Assembly (NCBI RefSeq): GCF_024500045.1
Contig: NZ_JTEO01000002.1
Location: 310,001-374,000, forward strand
Reading direction: 5' to 3'
Origin: Methanolobus chelungpuianus
GTDB lineage: Archaea > Halobacteriota > Methanosarcinia > Methanosarcinales > Methanosarcinaceae
DNA length: 64,000 bases
Below, piece after piece: positions 19,560-28,792 of the stretch; position 1 is the stretch's first letter, and every line of letters begins with the position of its first letter. The translations under genes and the position numbers were made by a program. The notes under the pieces were generated by a model. It saw only the letters and a list, made by a program, of their open reading frames with translations, had not been told where the DNA came from and did no database searches.

Positions 19560-20093
19560 ATGGCAAAAGAGATCAGAACAACAGTTCCCATTCCCAGTGG
19601 TGTGACAGTCACACTCAAGGGGAACCTCATGTCAGTAACAGGTCCGAAGGGCTCCAACCAGAGGCAGTTCTGGTACCCCGGTATTAAGATAGAGATCGCT
19701 GATTCAAAGGTGATCATTGATACCGAGGTAACAAAGAAGACCCAGAGAGCAATGGTAGGTACCTTTGCATCACACATCGAGAATCTCATTACCGGTGTGA
19801 CAGAAGGCTTTGAGTACCGCATGAAGATAGTCTACTCTCACTTCCCTATGCAGGTGAAGGTAGAAGGTAAGAAGCTCACCATAGGTAACTTCCTCGGTGA
19901 GAAGAAGCCCAGGTCCGCAAAGATCCTTGGTGAGACCAAGATAAAGACAAGCGCTGACGAGGTCCTTGTTACAGGTATCAACAAGGAGGATGTTGGCCAG
20001 ACAGCAGCTAACATCGAACAGGCAACCAAGATCAAGGGATTCGACCCGCGTACATTCCAGGATGGAATATACATAGTGGAGAAGACAGCGTAG
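19560..20093 (+). CDS. rpl6: Large ribosomal subunit protein L6
   Basis: L6 of 177 residues made of two repeated L6 domains. The first has [23 protein letters not shown]. The second carries the archaeal pattern [15 protein letters not shown] near residues 105-120. SD CGGAGGG is 9 nt upstream. Confidence 0.96.
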   Translation: MAKEIRTTVPIPSGVTVTLKGNLMSVTGPKGSNQRQFWYPGIKIEIADSKVIIDTEVTKKTQRAMVGTFASHIENLITGVTEGFEYRMKIVYSHFPMQVKVEGKKLTIGNFLGEKKPRSAKILGETKIKTSADEVLVTGINKEDVGQTAANIEQATKIKGFDPRTFQDGIYIVEKTA

Positions 20094-20102
20094 GTGATTT
20101 GA

Positions 20103-20492
20103 ATGGATGTAAAAAGCAAACGCCTTTTCAAGGTAAGAAAAGTCCAGAAGGGTAAAAAGCCCCATTTCGTGAGGGCAGACTCTCATAAGTTCAAGCGTCT
20201 GGATTCCAACTGGAGGTGCCCGAGAGGTCTCCGTGGTAAAAAGCGCAGACACTACAAGGCAAAGGGTGCCCTCGTAGAAGCAGGCTATGGAAGCCCGCTC
20301 GCTGTCAAGGGACTCCACCCCTCAGGATACTCTGAGATCCTTGTATGCACAGCTGCCGATCTGGCAGGTCTGGATGCATCCTCCCAGGCGATAAGGATCG
20401 CCGCACAGGTCGGTGCAAGAAAGAAATCGATCATTGAGGCAAAAGCCCAGGAACTTGGTCTGAAGGTCCTGAACCCAAGCAGAGGTGAATAA
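20103..20492 (+). CDS. rpl32e: Large ribosomal subunit protein L32e
   Basis: Archaeal/eukaryotic L32e of 129 residues. The conserved core is [22 protein letters not shown] followed by [19 protein letters not shown] Shine-Dalgarno lies before the ATG. Its end overlaps the Shine-Dalgarno region of rpl19e. Confidence 0.95.
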   Translation: MDVKSKRLFKVRKVQKGKKPHFVRADSHKFKRLDSNWRCPRGLRGKKRRHYKAKGALVEAGYGSPLAVKGLHPSGYSEILVCTAADLAGLDASSQAIRIAAQVGARKKSIIEAKAQELGLKVLNPSRGE

Positions 20493-20493
20493 G

Positions 20494-20952
20494 ATGACCG
20501 ATCTTACAAACCAGAAGAGGATCGCATCAGAGGTCCTCGGCTGCGGAGTTCACAGGGTATGGCTTAACCCCGAAGCAGCAGGTGATATAGCTGTTGCCAT
20601 TACAAGAGCTGATATTCGTGAGCAGATCGAGAATGGTAACATCAAGGCAGAACCTATCAAGGGTGTCAGCCGCGGCCGCGCAAGGGCAAGGGATGCCAAG
20701 CGCAAGTATGGGCACCGCAAGGGCCAGGGTAAGAGAAAAGGTAAGAAAGGTGCACGTACCCCGAGCAAAGAGCAGTGGATAAAGAAGATCCGCGCTCTGA
20801 GACAGAAGCTCAAAGAGATGCGTGCAGACGGCTCACTGGATAAATCCACATACTGCAAGGTATACCGCAAGGCAAAAGGTGGAGAGTACCGCAGTGTTGC
20901 TCACCTGATGGCACACCTGGAGTCCGAGAAGCTTATAAAGCGCGAGGAATGA
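20494..20952 (+). CDS. rpl19e: Large ribosomal subunit protein L19e
   Basis: L19e of 152 residues: an N-terminal globular part ([18 protein letters not shown]), a basic middle ([23 protein letters not shown]) and a long C-terminal helix. An in-frame GTG at 20485 is part of the GAGGTG Shine-Dalgarno. ATG 20494 gives the usual start. Confidence 0.95.
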   Translation: MTDLTNQKRIASEVLGCGVHRVWLNPEAAGDIAVAITRADIREQIENGNIKAEPIKGVSRGRARARDAKRKYGHRKGQGKRKGKKGARTPSKEQWIKKIRALRQKLKEMRADGSLDKSTYCKVYRKAKGGEYRSVAHLMAHLESEKLIKREE

Positions 20953-20999
20953 TTGATGAAATCGAATTATGTATATGTTTCAATTAGGAGAAGTTAATC

Positions 21000-21521
21000 A
21001 TGGCAACAGGACCCAGATATAAACTCGCTTTCAGGAGGCGAAGAGAAGGGCGCACTGATTACCACCTGAGACTCAGGTTACTCCTCTCAAAGGAGGACCG
21101 TGTGGTCGTGCGCAAGAGCTCAAAGCACATGCAGGTCCAGCTTGTTGCTCCTACCCCTGAAGGGGATGTAACCCTTTCATCTGCAATATCGACAGAACTG
21201 AAGAAGTACGGATACGACGCATCCACAGGCAACACAACGGCTGCGTACCTTACAGGTCTTCTGTTCGGTTACAGGGCACAGGCCAACGGATACGAATATG
21301 GTATCCTTGACCTTGGACTGCAGGTCGCATCACCCGGATCAAGGGTATATGCAACCCTGAAAGGCATCGTGGACGCCGGATTTGAGATCCCTCATGATCC
21401 GTCCATCCTGCCTTCAGATGAGAGGATAAGAGGAGAACACGTAGCAGAGTATATGGAAGGATCAAATCTGCCGGAACTGTTCGACGCAGTTAAGGAAAAG
21501 ATCTCTGCTGACTTCAATTAG
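21000..21521 (+). CDS. rpl18: Large ribosomal subunit protein L18
   Basis: Archaeal L18 (L5e type) of 173 residues that binds 5S rRNA with L5. Motifs: [33 protein letters not shown] and [17 protein letters not shown] 47-bp gap separates it from rpl19e, the widest inside this part of the cluster. Confidence 0.96.
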   Translation: MATGPRYKLAFRRRREGRTDYHLRLRLLLSKEDRVVVRKSSKHMQVQLVAPTPEGDVTLSSAISTELKKYGYDASTGNTTAAYLTGLLFGYRAQANGYEYGILDLGLQVASPGSRVYATLKGIVDAGFEIPHDPSILPSDERIRGEHVAEYMEGSNLPELFDAVKEKISADFN

Positions 21522-21529
21522 GTGATTAT

Positions 21530-22162
21530 ATGGCATATGAATATGAAGAAGAATGGGTTCCGCAGACAAGGCTTGGAATACTCGTTCAAGAAGGGCAGAT
21601 CACTTCCATGGACGAGGCTATCGACTCCGGCCTCCCTATAAGGGAGCCCAAGATCGTTGATATCCTGTTGCCTGAGCTCGAGGATGAAGTGCTCGACATC
21701 AACATGGTCCAGAGGATGACTGACTCCGGCCGCCGTGTCAAGTTCAGAGCAACCGTCATTGTCGGGAACGGCAACGGTTTTGTAGGCCTCGGACAGGGTA
21801 AGGATGTCCAGGTCGGTCCGGCTATCAGGAAGGCAATAGACAATGCAAAGATCAACATTGTCAGAGTAAGCCGTGGATGCGGTTCATGGGAATGCACCTG
21901 TGGCCGCGAACACACCGTACCTTCAGAGGTAAAGGGCAAGGCAGGCAGTGTCATTGTTGCACTCAAGCCAGCTCCCCGTGGTCTTGGACTTGCTGCCGGT
22001 GACACCGCAAGGAAAGTGCTTGAGAAAGCAGGTGTCAAGGATGTATGGACAAGGACAGAGGGTACTACCAGGTCTACCCTGAACTTCGCAAAGGCAACAT
22101 TCAACGCGCTGCAGAACACAGGCGTTGTGAAGCAGCCGCTCTGCATGGACAAGGAGGCCTGA
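21530..22162 (+). CDS. rps5: Small ribosomal subunit protein S5
   Basis: S5 of 210 residues with the double-stranded RNA-binding-like N-domain ([20 protein letters not shown]) and the C-domain ([20 protein letters not shown]). A TAGGTGATT Shine-Dalgarno ends just before ATATG, showing the 3-nt spacer used by several genes here. Confidence 0.97.
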   Translation: MAYEYEEEWVPQTRLGILVQEGQITSMDEAIDSGLPIREPKIVDILLPELEDEVLDINMVQRMTDSGRRVKFRATVIVGNGNGFVGLGQGKDVQVGPAIRKAIDNAKINIVRVSRGCGSWECTCGREHTVPSEVKGKAGSVIVALKPAPRGLGLAAGDTARKVLEKAGVKDVWTRTEGTTRSTLNFAKATFNALQNTGVVKQPLCMDKEA

Positions 22163-22163
22163 G

Positions 22164-22625
22164 ATGTACGCTTTAGTAAGAGTACGTGGTAATGTCAACG
22201 TAAGGGGATCCATTGAGGATACCCTTAAGATGCTTCGCCTGCACAGGGTAAACCACTGTGTGCTCCTCAGCGACAGCCCGCAGAACGTGGGTATGATCCA
22301 GAAGGTCAAGGACTACGTGGCCTATGGTGTAATTGATGCGGACACACTGGCAGAGATACTTAACAACCGTGGCATGCTCCAGGGTGGCGAAAGGCTCACC
22401 AACGAGTATCTGGCAGCAAATACCAAGTTCGCTTCCATTGAAGCCTTTGCACAGGCAGTATGTGAAGGCAGCGCAACCCTCAAGGATGTCCCCAACCTCA
22501 AGCCGGTCTTCAGGCTTCACCCCCCGAGGAAAGGCCATGCAGGCATCAAGAGGACAGTACAGCAGGGCGGTGTCCTTGGTAACCATGGTGAGGATATCAA
22601 CCAGCTGTTGAAGAAGATGAGGTGA
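22164..22625 (+). CDS. rpl30: Large ribosomal subunit protein L30
   Basis: Archaeal L30 (L7e type) of 153 residues, with [20 protein letters not shown] and [12 protein letters not shown]. It follows rps5 after one base and leads into rpl15 through the shared Shine-Dalgarno/stop region. Confidence 0.96.
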   Translation: MYALVRVRGNVNVRGSIEDTLKMLRLHRVNHCVLLSDSPQNVGMIQKVKDYVAYGVIDADTLAEILNNRGMLQGGERLTNEYLAANTKFASIEAFAQAVCEGSATLKDVPNLKPVFRLHPPRKGHAGIKRTVQQGGVLGNHGEDINQLLKKMR

Positions 22626-22630
22626 TCTGG

Positions 22631-23068
22631 ATGGTAAAAGGTAACACTAAAAAGTTCAGGGGATCACGCACATGCGGTGGAGGAACCGGTAAGAACAGGC
22701 GTGGTGCCGGTAACCGTGGTGGAAGAGGTAAGTGTGGTGGGAATGCCCATCATCAGACCCGTGCAATCCAGCGGGGCTACAACCTTGGTCTGGCAAAGGG
22801 ATTTGTTCGTCCCTTCAAGACTCTCCATGATGCCTCCATCGTCAATGTAGGCGAACTGGACGAGCTGGCAGACCAGCTTGTGGAAGATGGCTTTGCCGAA
22901 CTCCGGGACGGGGTCTACCACATAGATCTTGAAGACCTTGATATTGAGAAGGTGCTTGGTACAGGCCGTGTCTCTAAGAAACTGGCCATTACTGCATGCG
23001 AATTCTCAGCCACTGCAAAGGCCAAGATCGAGAGTGCAGGCGGTTCCTGCACAGAACCTGAAGAGTAA
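22631..23068 (+). CDS. rpl15: Large ribosomal subunit protein L15
   Basis: L15 of 145 residues, with the Gly-rich N-terminal arm ([19 protein letters not shown]) and an archaeal C-domain. An in-frame GTG at 22622 belongs to the GAGGTGAT Shine-Dalgarno, so ATG 22631 is chosen. The stop lies within a hairpin. Confidence 0.95.
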   Translation: MVKGNTKKFRGSRTCGGGTGKNRRGAGNRGGRGKCGGNAHHQTRAIQRGYNLGLAKGFVRPFKTLHDASIVNVGELDELADQLVEDGFAELRDGVYHIDLEDLDIEKVLGTGRVSKKLAITACEFSATAKAKIESAGGSCTEPEE

Positions 23069-23084
23069 TGCCCTCGGGCATTAC
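23065..23084 (+). terminator. Hairpin over the rpl15 stop codon
   Basis: GTAATGCC (23065-23072) and GGCATTAC (23077-23084) form a perfect 8-bp stem with a CTCG loop that contains the stop TAA. A T-rich tract follows. It may end or attenuate the ribosomal transcript before secY, which has its own AT-rich TATA-like region at 23120-23140. Confidence 0.5.
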
Positions 23085-23197
23085 CCGTTTATTTATTGTT
23101 CTATATCGCAAAGAAAGCGTATATTTATTAATATTTAAGATTATTAAGCCATACTCGTTTAATGAATCGTATGGATTTCCCAGCAAGGGTGGAATTA

Positions 23198-24673
23198 ATG
23201 AGTCTTAAGGAAAGTTTAAAACCAATTTTTAATAAACTACCTGCGGTTGCAAGTCCCGAAGGGCACGTGCATTTCAAAAACAAGTTAATGTGGACACTTG
23301 GTATCCTCGTGCTTTACTTTACGCTTGCTAACGTTCCGCTGTTTGGATTGTCACCGGATTCGATAGACCTGTTCGAATCCTACAGAGCATTCTTTGCAGG
23401 AGCTTCCGGTTCCCTGATGCTCCTTGGTATAGGACCGATAGTCACTGCATCCATTGTTCTCCAGTTGCTTGTTGGTGCAGATGTAATAAAACTCGATATG
23501 TCCAATCCTGATGACCAGGCATTCTTCCAGGGTGCGCAGAAGGCTTTGGTTTTCGTGATGATAGTCCTTGAGGCTCTGCCACAGATAATAGGCGGCTTCG
23601 TCATGCCCGATGAAGCAATAGCGGCAGCTCTAGGAGTAGGTATCGGAGTTATCACATTCATCCTGTTCATCCAGATATGTATCGGCGGCATACTGATCCT
23701 CTTCATGGACGAAGTAGTTTCCAAGTGGGGTATCGGTTCAGGTGTCGGTCTGTTCATCGTGGCAGGCGTGTCTCAGCAGATAGTCACAGGTCTGTTCAGC
23801 TGGGTCGGAGATTCCACGGGCCTGCCAGCCGGTTTCTTCCCTAAGTGGATATACATAATACAGAATGTAGGTACTGATTATCTCTTCACTGGCGATGGCA
23901 TAATGTTCATGCTTATCCGCGGAGGTATACTTGCCCTTCTGAGTACGATAATCATTTTCCTGCTTGTGGTGTATGTGGAGAGTACCCGTATAGAGATTCC
24001 CCTGGCACACAGCGCCGTAAGAGGAGCAAGGGGTAAGTTCCCGGTCAAGCTCATCTATGCATCAGTCCTTCCAATGATCCTTGTAAGGGCGTTGCAGGCT
24101 AACATCCAGCTCATAGGTCTTCTGCTCAGCAGCAGGGGCATTACCATACTGGGTGAGTTCCAGGGTTCTACGCCCGTTAATGGTCTCATGTACTATCTGG
24201 CTCCTATCAATAGTCCATACGACTGGATACCTTCCCTTGTCAGAGAGTCTTTCACCAGTTATGGTGTGGCTGCCCCTGCAACATGGCAGATCGGCCTGCA
24301 CGTGCTGGTCGACGCACTGTTCCTGGTGGGAGGCGGCATAATATTCGCATTGTTCTGGATCGAAACCACAGGAATGGGTGCAAAGCCAACCGCAAAGAAG
24401 ATATTCAATTCCGGTATGCAGATCCCTGGTTTCAGAAGGAACATAGGAAGTATTGAAAAAGTGATGATAAGGTACATCCCGAAAGTAACGGTCATCGGTG
24501 GAGCTTTCATAGGTCTCCTGACCCTGGTTGCAAGCCTTCTGGGTACTCTCGGAGGCGCGGGCGGTACAGGACTCTTGCTTGCGGTCAGTATAGTTTACCG
24601 TCTCTATGAGGACATAGCATCCGAGCAGATGATGGAAATGCATCCGATGGTAAGGTCCTTCTTCGGACAATAA
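23198..24673 (+). CDS. secY: Protein translocase subunit SecY
   Basis: Forms the protein-conducting channel in the membrane (Sec61alpha type). About 491 residues with ten transmembrane segments; the opening includes LKPIFNKLPAVASP and the plug region near SLMLLGIGPIVTASIVLQLL. The track-style ATG at 23162 would add twelve residues. ATG 23198 is preferred because GGGTGG lies 7-12 nt upstream and MSLKESLKPIF is the normal start. Close linkage to adk and a DUF106 insertase is usual in euryarchaea. Confidence 0.95.
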   Translation: MSLKESLKPIFNKLPAVASPEGHVHFKNKLMWTLGILVLYFTLANVPLFGLSPDSIDLFESYRAFFAGASGSLMLLGIGPIVTASIVLQLLVGADVIKLDMSNPDDQAFFQGAQKALVFVMIVLEALPQIIGGFVMPDEAIAAALGVGIGVITFILFIQICIGGILILFMDEVVSKWGIGSGVGLFIVAGVSQQIVTGLFSWVGDSTGLPAGFFPKWIYIIQNVGTDYLFTGDGIMFMLIRGGILALLSTIIIFLLVVYVESTRIEIPLAHSAVRGARGKFPVKLIYASVLPMILVRALQANIQLIGLLLSSRGITILGEFQGSTPVNGLMYYLAPINSPYDWIPSLVRESFTSYGVAAPATWQIGLHVLVDALFLVGGGIIFALFWIETTGMGAKPTAKKIFNSGMQIPGFRRNIGSIEKVMIRYIPKVTVIGGAFIGLLTLVASLLGTLGGAGGTGLLLAVSIVYRLYEDIASEQMMEMHPMVRSFFGQ

Positions 24674-24688
24674 GATAAGGTGTTGAAC

Positions 24689-25339
24689 ATGAACGTAGTA
24701 TTATTCGGTCCGCCTGGTGCCGGGAAAGGTACCCAGGCCAAGGAACTGACCAAGAAATACAGTATTCCCCACATATCCACAGGGGATATCCTGAGGGCAA
24801 ATGTCCGCGATGGGACCGAACTTGGCATGAAGGCAAAGGAGTACATGGACCGGGGCGAGCTTGTCCCGGATGCCGTACTCATAGGCCTTATAAAGAACAG
24901 GCTCAATGAGCCTGACTGTAAGGCCGGCTATCTTCTTGACGGTTATCCCAGAACTATCCCTCAGGCAGATGCGCTTGATACTATATTAAAGGAGATTGGT
25001 AAACCCCTGGATGTGGTGGTCAATATTGAGGTCTCGGATGATGAGCTTGTCAAGAGGCTAAGTGGTCGCAGGACATGCCCCAAGTGCGGTGAGAGCTATC
25101 ATGTGATGTTCAATCCTCCCCAAAAGCAGGGGATCTGCGATGTATGCGGTTCCCAGTTGTACCAGAGGGACGATGACCGGGAAGAGGTTATCAGGCAGAG
25201 GCTTGCAGTCTATAACCAGAAGACAAAGCCTCTGATAGATTACTATGTGAAGGCCGGTATCCTTGTCAATATCGACGGCAGTGCCGGTGTGGATGAAGTA
25301 TTCCGGCAGGTCTCCGGGGTAATGGACAATTACAAGTAA
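24689..25339 (+). CDS. adk: Adenylate kinase with zinc-type LID
   Basis: Interconverts ATP+AMP and 2 ADP. About 216 residues; P-loop GPPGAGKGTQ at the N-terminus, AMP site ISTGDILRA, DGYPRT, and a long LID carrying C-x2-C...C-x2-C (CPKCG and CDVCG), which normally holds zinc. This is the bacterial-like long form. Candidate GTG/TTG starts upstream lie inside the Shine-Dalgarno area; ATG 24689 fits best (AAGGTG 5' to it). Confidence 0.94.
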   Translation: MNVVLFGPPGAGKGTQAKELTKKYSIPHISTGDILRANVRDGTELGMKAKEYMDRGELVPDAVLIGLIKNRLNEPDCKAGYLLDGYPRTIPQADALDTILKEIGKPLDVVVNIEVSDDELVKRLSGRRTCPKCGESYHVMFNPPQKQGICDVCGSQLYQRDDDREEVIRQRLAVYNQKTKPLIDYYVKAGILVNIDGSAGVDEVFRQVSGVMDNYK

Positions 25340-25377
25340 AAGATTGACTGATCTATTAAACAAGGTGATGATTACCT

Positions 25378-25998
25378 TTGGCAGCTGCCGAGTATAAGAA
25401 ACAGATGGAGCGGGCCTTGCTCGCTCTGGGTATTTCCCTGATGATAGGCATAGTTATCCTGGGACAGGAGTTCAGGGACTCCCTGGGAAGTGCTGTAGGA
25501 TTTATAATGGATCCTTTGGTCAACCTGCTGGGAGCTAACAACTTTCACATTGTATTATTCATAATGGCAGCCATAACTGCCCTCTATGCAACGCTTATCC
25601 AGAAATACACCATGGACTGGGAGCTCATGCGCAATGTCCAGGAAAAGATGCGCGTCTTCCAGAAAGAGTTCAGGGAGGCCCAGCTTTCCAATAACACTTC
25701 CCTGATGAAGAAGATGGAAGGCCAGCGTGCTGAAATGATGACGGAACAGCTTGAGATGTCCAAGCAGCAGTTCAAGCCGATGGCATATATCAGTATAATA
25801 TCACTGCCACTTTTCATGTGGGCATACTTCTATATCAAGAGCCACGAAGCTGCATTCATGGTCTTTCCTTTCTGGGGAGAGCATCTGCTTACAGACACAA
25901 TACTCGGTCCTTTCCAGTACTGGATATTCTGGTATTTCATAGCATCCCTGGCAGTAAGCCAGTTGATGAGAAAGGCACTTGATGTCGGTGGAATCTAA
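25378..25998 (+). CDS. DUF106/EMC3-like membrane protein insertase (Oxa1 superfamily)
   Basis: A 206-residue membrane protein between adk and cmk. Three hydrophobic segments are seen (about residues 14-40, 55-75 and 120-145, with a further segment at about 173-200), separated by a charged coiled-coil-like cytosolic stretch (MRVFQKEFREAQLSNNTSLMKK). This layout matches archaeal DUF106, the relative of EMC3, Get1, TMCO1 and YidC that inserts membrane proteins. It starts with TTG at 25378 after an AAGGTGATGA Shine-Dalgarno. Direct partnership with SecY is inferred from position. Confidence 0.85.
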   Translation: MAAAEYKKQMERALLALGISLMIGIVILGQEFRDSLGSAVGFIMDPLVNLLGANNFHIVLFIMAAITALYATLIQKYTMDWELMRNVQEKMRVFQKEFREAQLSNNTSLMKKMEGQRAEMMTEQLEMSKQQFKPMAYISIISLPLFMWAYFYIKSHEAAFMVFPFWGEHLLTDTILGPFQYWIFWYFIASLAVSQLMRKALDVGGI

Positions 25999-26526
25999 TT
26001 GCTGTTGACAATAAGTGGCTTACCGGGCAGTGGTACAACCACTGTTTCCCGCATCCTTTCCCAGAAACATGGACTGGAGATGGTTTCTGCAGGCGAGGTG
26101 TTCCGTTCCCTTGCGAAAGAGTATGGTATGACCTTGGCAGAGTTCGGTGAACTGGCAGAATCGGATGATTCCATCGATCTTGAGATTGACGCGCGTCAGA
26201 AAGAGATTGCCGGTACAAGGGACAACATAATACTTGAAGGGAGGCTGGCGGGTCATATGGCACCACATGCTCTCAAAATATGGATCAAAGCTCCCGTGGA
26301 GCTAAGGGTCAGGCGTGTAGTTGCACGTGAATCCGGTTCCTTTGAACAGAAACTTGAAGAAACGAAACAGCGTGAAGCATCGGAAGCTATCCGGTACAGC
26401 ACAATCTATGGTATTAATATAGGGGACCTTTCAGCCTATGACCTGGTCATTGATTCTGCCAGATGGGATCAGTTCCAGGTGGCTGATATCATCTCCTGTG
26501 CAGTTGAACGCTTTTCCGGGCAGTAG
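25999..26526 (+). CDS. cmk: Cytidylate kinase
   Basis: Phosphorylates CMP/dCMP. The 175-residue archaeal CMK type has a short P-loop GLPGSGTTTVSRIL, an NMP-binding EGRLAGHM motif, and the lid RVVARESGSFEQK. It starts with TTG right after the DUF106 stop, so translation is probably coupled. Confidence 0.92.
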   Translation: MLLTISGLPGSGTTTVSRILSQKHGLEMVSAGEVFRSLAKEYGMTLAEFGELAESDDSIDLEIDARQKEIAGTRDNIILEGRLAGHMAPHALKIWIKAPVELRVRRVVARESGSFEQKLEETKQREASEAIRYSTIYGINIGDLSAYDLVIDSARWDQFQVADIISCAVERFSGQ

Positions 26527-26559
26527 CCTTTGGCAGCTTATGATATGAGGTTCTATTAA

Positions 26560-27585
26560 ATGAGTTCAGACATCAGGGAATCTGCCGGGAGCCTGCCCTC
26601 CGAATATCCGCGTGAGATGATCCAAAAGGCTGAAGCAACTACCAATCCTTCCTACGGATGCCCGCCGGCAGATCGTCCAATGCGGGAATATGTGGAAATG
26701 GGTGTTGTGAACCTTGATAAGCCGGGCGGGCCCACAAGCCATGAAGTCACTGCATGGGTCAAGAACATGCTTGAGCTTAAGCGTGCGGGTCACTCCGGAT
26801 CTCTGGATCCGGGCGTCACTGGGGTCCAGCCGATCATGCTTGGCAGGGCTACCAAATGTGTTTCAGCTCTGCGTCTTTCCGGCAAGGAATATATCTGTCA
26901 CATGCGCCTTCACGAGCCTGCTCCTGAGAAGAAGGTGCGCAGCGTATGTTCTGAATTCACGGGTCCTGTTTTCCAGATGCCTCCTGTCATATCCGCAGTA
27001 AAGCGGGAACTGAGGGTCAGGATGATCTATTATCTCGAAGTGCTTGAGGTGAATGACAAGTCGGTACTCATGAGAGTTGGCTGTGAGGCGGGCACTTACA
27101 TGCGCAAGCTTTGCCACGATATTGGGATGGCCCTTGGCACCGGTGCCCACATGCAGCAATTGCGCAGGACCAAGACCGGTCCTTTCAGGGAGGATACGCT
27201 TGTAAGTCTGCAGGATCTGAAGGATGCCTATGTGTTCTGGAAGGAGGACGGCGATGAATCCTGCCTGCGCAGGGTTGTAAGGCCCCTTGAGGAAGGCCTG
27301 GCCCATCTGCCCCGAATTGTCATCCGCGACAGCGCCGTAGATGCCCTCTGCCAGGGTGCCGCACTTGCTGTGCCCGGAATAGTTAGCCTTGACCGGAATA
27401 TTCAAAAAGATGATCAGGTATGCATCTTCACTTTAAAAGGCGAGGCTGTCTCCCTGTCAAGGTCCCTCATGGATGCCAGGGAAATGCTTAGTTCGGAGCA
27501 TGGTATTGCCGCTCTGACCGAAAGAATAATAATGGTTGCTGGCACTTATCCGCAAGGCTGGAAGAGCAAATCCCACGAAACATAA
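26560..27585 (+). CDS. truB: tRNA/rRNA pseudouridine synthase Cbf5 (TruB family)
   Basis: Catalytic subunit of the archaeal H/ACA RNP, and able to modify U55 of tRNA. 341 residues; catalytic Asp83 lies in HSGSLDPGVTGV, KEYICHMRLHE and GTYMRKLCHDIG follow, and a PUA domain occupies the last 80 or so residues. The N-terminal extension of about 45 residues is archaeal. It ends directly upstream of tRNA-Ser. Confidence 0.95.
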   Translation: MSSDIRESAGSLPSEYPREMIQKAEATTNPSYGCPPADRPMREYVEMGVVNLDKPGGPTSHEVTAWVKNMLELKRAGHSGSLDPGVTGVQPIMLGRATKCVSALRLSGKEYICHMRLHEPAPEKKVRSVCSEFTGPVFQMPPVISAVKRELRVRMIYYLEVLEVNDKSVLMRVGCEAGTYMRKLCHDIGMALGTGAHMQQLRRTKTGPFREDTLVSLQDLKDAYVFWKEDGDESCLRRVVRPLEEGLAHLPRIVIRDSAVDALCQGAALAVPGIVSLDRNIQKDDQVCIFTLKGEAVSLSRSLMDAREMLSSEHGIAALTERIIMVAGTYPQGWKSKSHET

Positions 27586-27586
27586 T

Positions 27587-27670
27587 GCCGAGGTAGTCTA
27601 GTGGTAGGGCGCAAGCCTGGAAAGCTTGTGGGGCATCCGCCCCTCGGGAGTTCGAATCTCCCCCTCGGCG
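27587..27670 (+). tRNA. tRNA-Ser (anticodon GGA)
   Basis: Acceptor arms GCCGAGG (27587-27593) and CCTCGGC (27663-27669) pair perfectly with discriminator G at 27670. The anticodon loop reads CTGGAAA, giving GGA. A long variable arm of class II type and the GTTCGAATC T-loop are present. No CCA is encoded. It sits one base after the cbf5 stop codon and could be co-transcribed with cbf5. Confidence 0.96.
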
Positions 27671-27771
27671 TCATCCCAAACCCCGGACTGGTCTTAGTTC
27701 TTTTTACGTAACTCCTATTGTGGGAATACAGAAGCGATTCTTTTTAATCATTTTAAGATCCTACTTAAAAT

Positions 27772-28230
27772 ATGGCTGTTACTGGTGGATGTTCTTTTGA
27801 TTTCTCCGGGATTCGTTTTGTTGAAGGTCCCGTGGGTGTAGACTGGAACGAAGCTTCCCTATTATTTGCGCGTGCTCCACTGGGCAGGCAAAGACGTGAT
27901 CCTGAACAATTAAAAAGGGCTTTTGAGGCCAGTTATGCAGTTGCAGTTGCCTATGACCGGGACATGCTCATCGGTATGGGTCGCGCGCTCTGCGACGGTG
28001 AGTATCAGGCTGCCATCTATGATGTGGTAGTACTGCCGGAATATCAGGGAAAGGGTGTAGGGAAAGAGATAGTTGGCAGATTGTGCGGAAGACTGCCGGT
28101 TGAGAACATTATCCTGTATTCTGTCCCTGGCCGCGAGGGCTTCTACATGAGATGCGGTTTCAGGAAAATGCGTACTGCAATGGCAAAACTGAACCCTTCT
28201 ATGTCAGAGCCGGATAGTGGATATTTCTGA
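27772..28230 (+). CDS. GNAT-family N-acetyltransferase
   Basis: A 152-residue single-domain GNAT. The acetyl-CoA loop is VVLPEYQGKGVGKEIVGRL at about residues 86-104, preceded by IYDVVVLP and followed by FYMRCGFRKM, all family landmarks. The acceptor is unknown. A TATA-like TTTTTAATC at about 27740 lies some 30 nt upstream of the ATG with no Shine-Dalgarno between, so the message may be nearly leaderless. Confidence 0.85.
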   Translation: MAVTGGCSFDFSGIRFVEGPVGVDWNEASLLFARAPLGRQRRDPEQLKRAFEASYAVAVAYDRDMLIGMGRALCDGEYQAAIYDVVVLPEYQGKGVGKEIVGRLCGRLPVENIILYSVPGREGFYMRCGFRKMRTAMAKLNPSMSEPDSGYF

Positions 28231-28286
28231 CAGATCCGGAGAATCATGTCTATGAGAAGACAAAGAAGAAAATAATAAGTTTACGC

Positions 28287-28630
28287 TTACTCTTCCTTGC
28301 GGCGCTGCATGAGGAATGCAAGACCGAGGATTGCTGCTACTGGGAGTGCAACTGTCGGGAACTCGGGGGTCTTCCGCTGAATCGCTGTGAGGCAGATTTT
28401 CAGTATCCCTAAGTTAAATTCTCATGCCTGGATACAACTCCGTAGTGCACATTCTCGCCCATGAAACTTTCTGACATTATAATGCCGTAATTTTCCGTAG
28501 CCCCAATCTTCTGGGTTACCAGCTTTGACGAACTTGTTCCGATGTCATCTATAAGTGTTACTGGATATTGGACACTTGCATTTCCTGCCGGCATCGCTTA
28601 AGCTGGCAATACTAATACTAATCGCTTCAT
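28287..28630 (-). pseudogene. Decayed gene for a PEF-CTERM surface protein
   Basis: On the minus strand an ATG at 28630-28628, preceded by GGAGGGGCA, opens MKRLVLVLPA, the start of a signal peptide, and meets a stop at codon 11. The same frame continues as MPAGNASVQYPVTLIDD to a stop near 28409. In another frame, 28287-28392 encodes Thr-Pro-Glu-Phe-Pro, then a hydrophobic helix (ALPVAAILGLAFLM) and QRRKEE, a textbook PEF-CTERM sorting tag. Signal, body and tag are all present but broken by a deletion or nonsense change and at least one frameshift. PEF-CTERM proteins are processed and displayed by archaeosortases in Methanosarcinales. Confidence 0.8.
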
Positions 28631-28792
28631 ATGTGCCCCTCCCGCCTAATATCGTGGAATAGTCATTTTTATTGGGCCTCTCACATCTATCATATTTTTA
28701 TTAAACCCTCTCGCCTCAACTCTGCTGAACTCTCATTAAATTATAAATAAATAGATTGAAATAGACAAACATGGTTATGGTCTGGTTATAAG

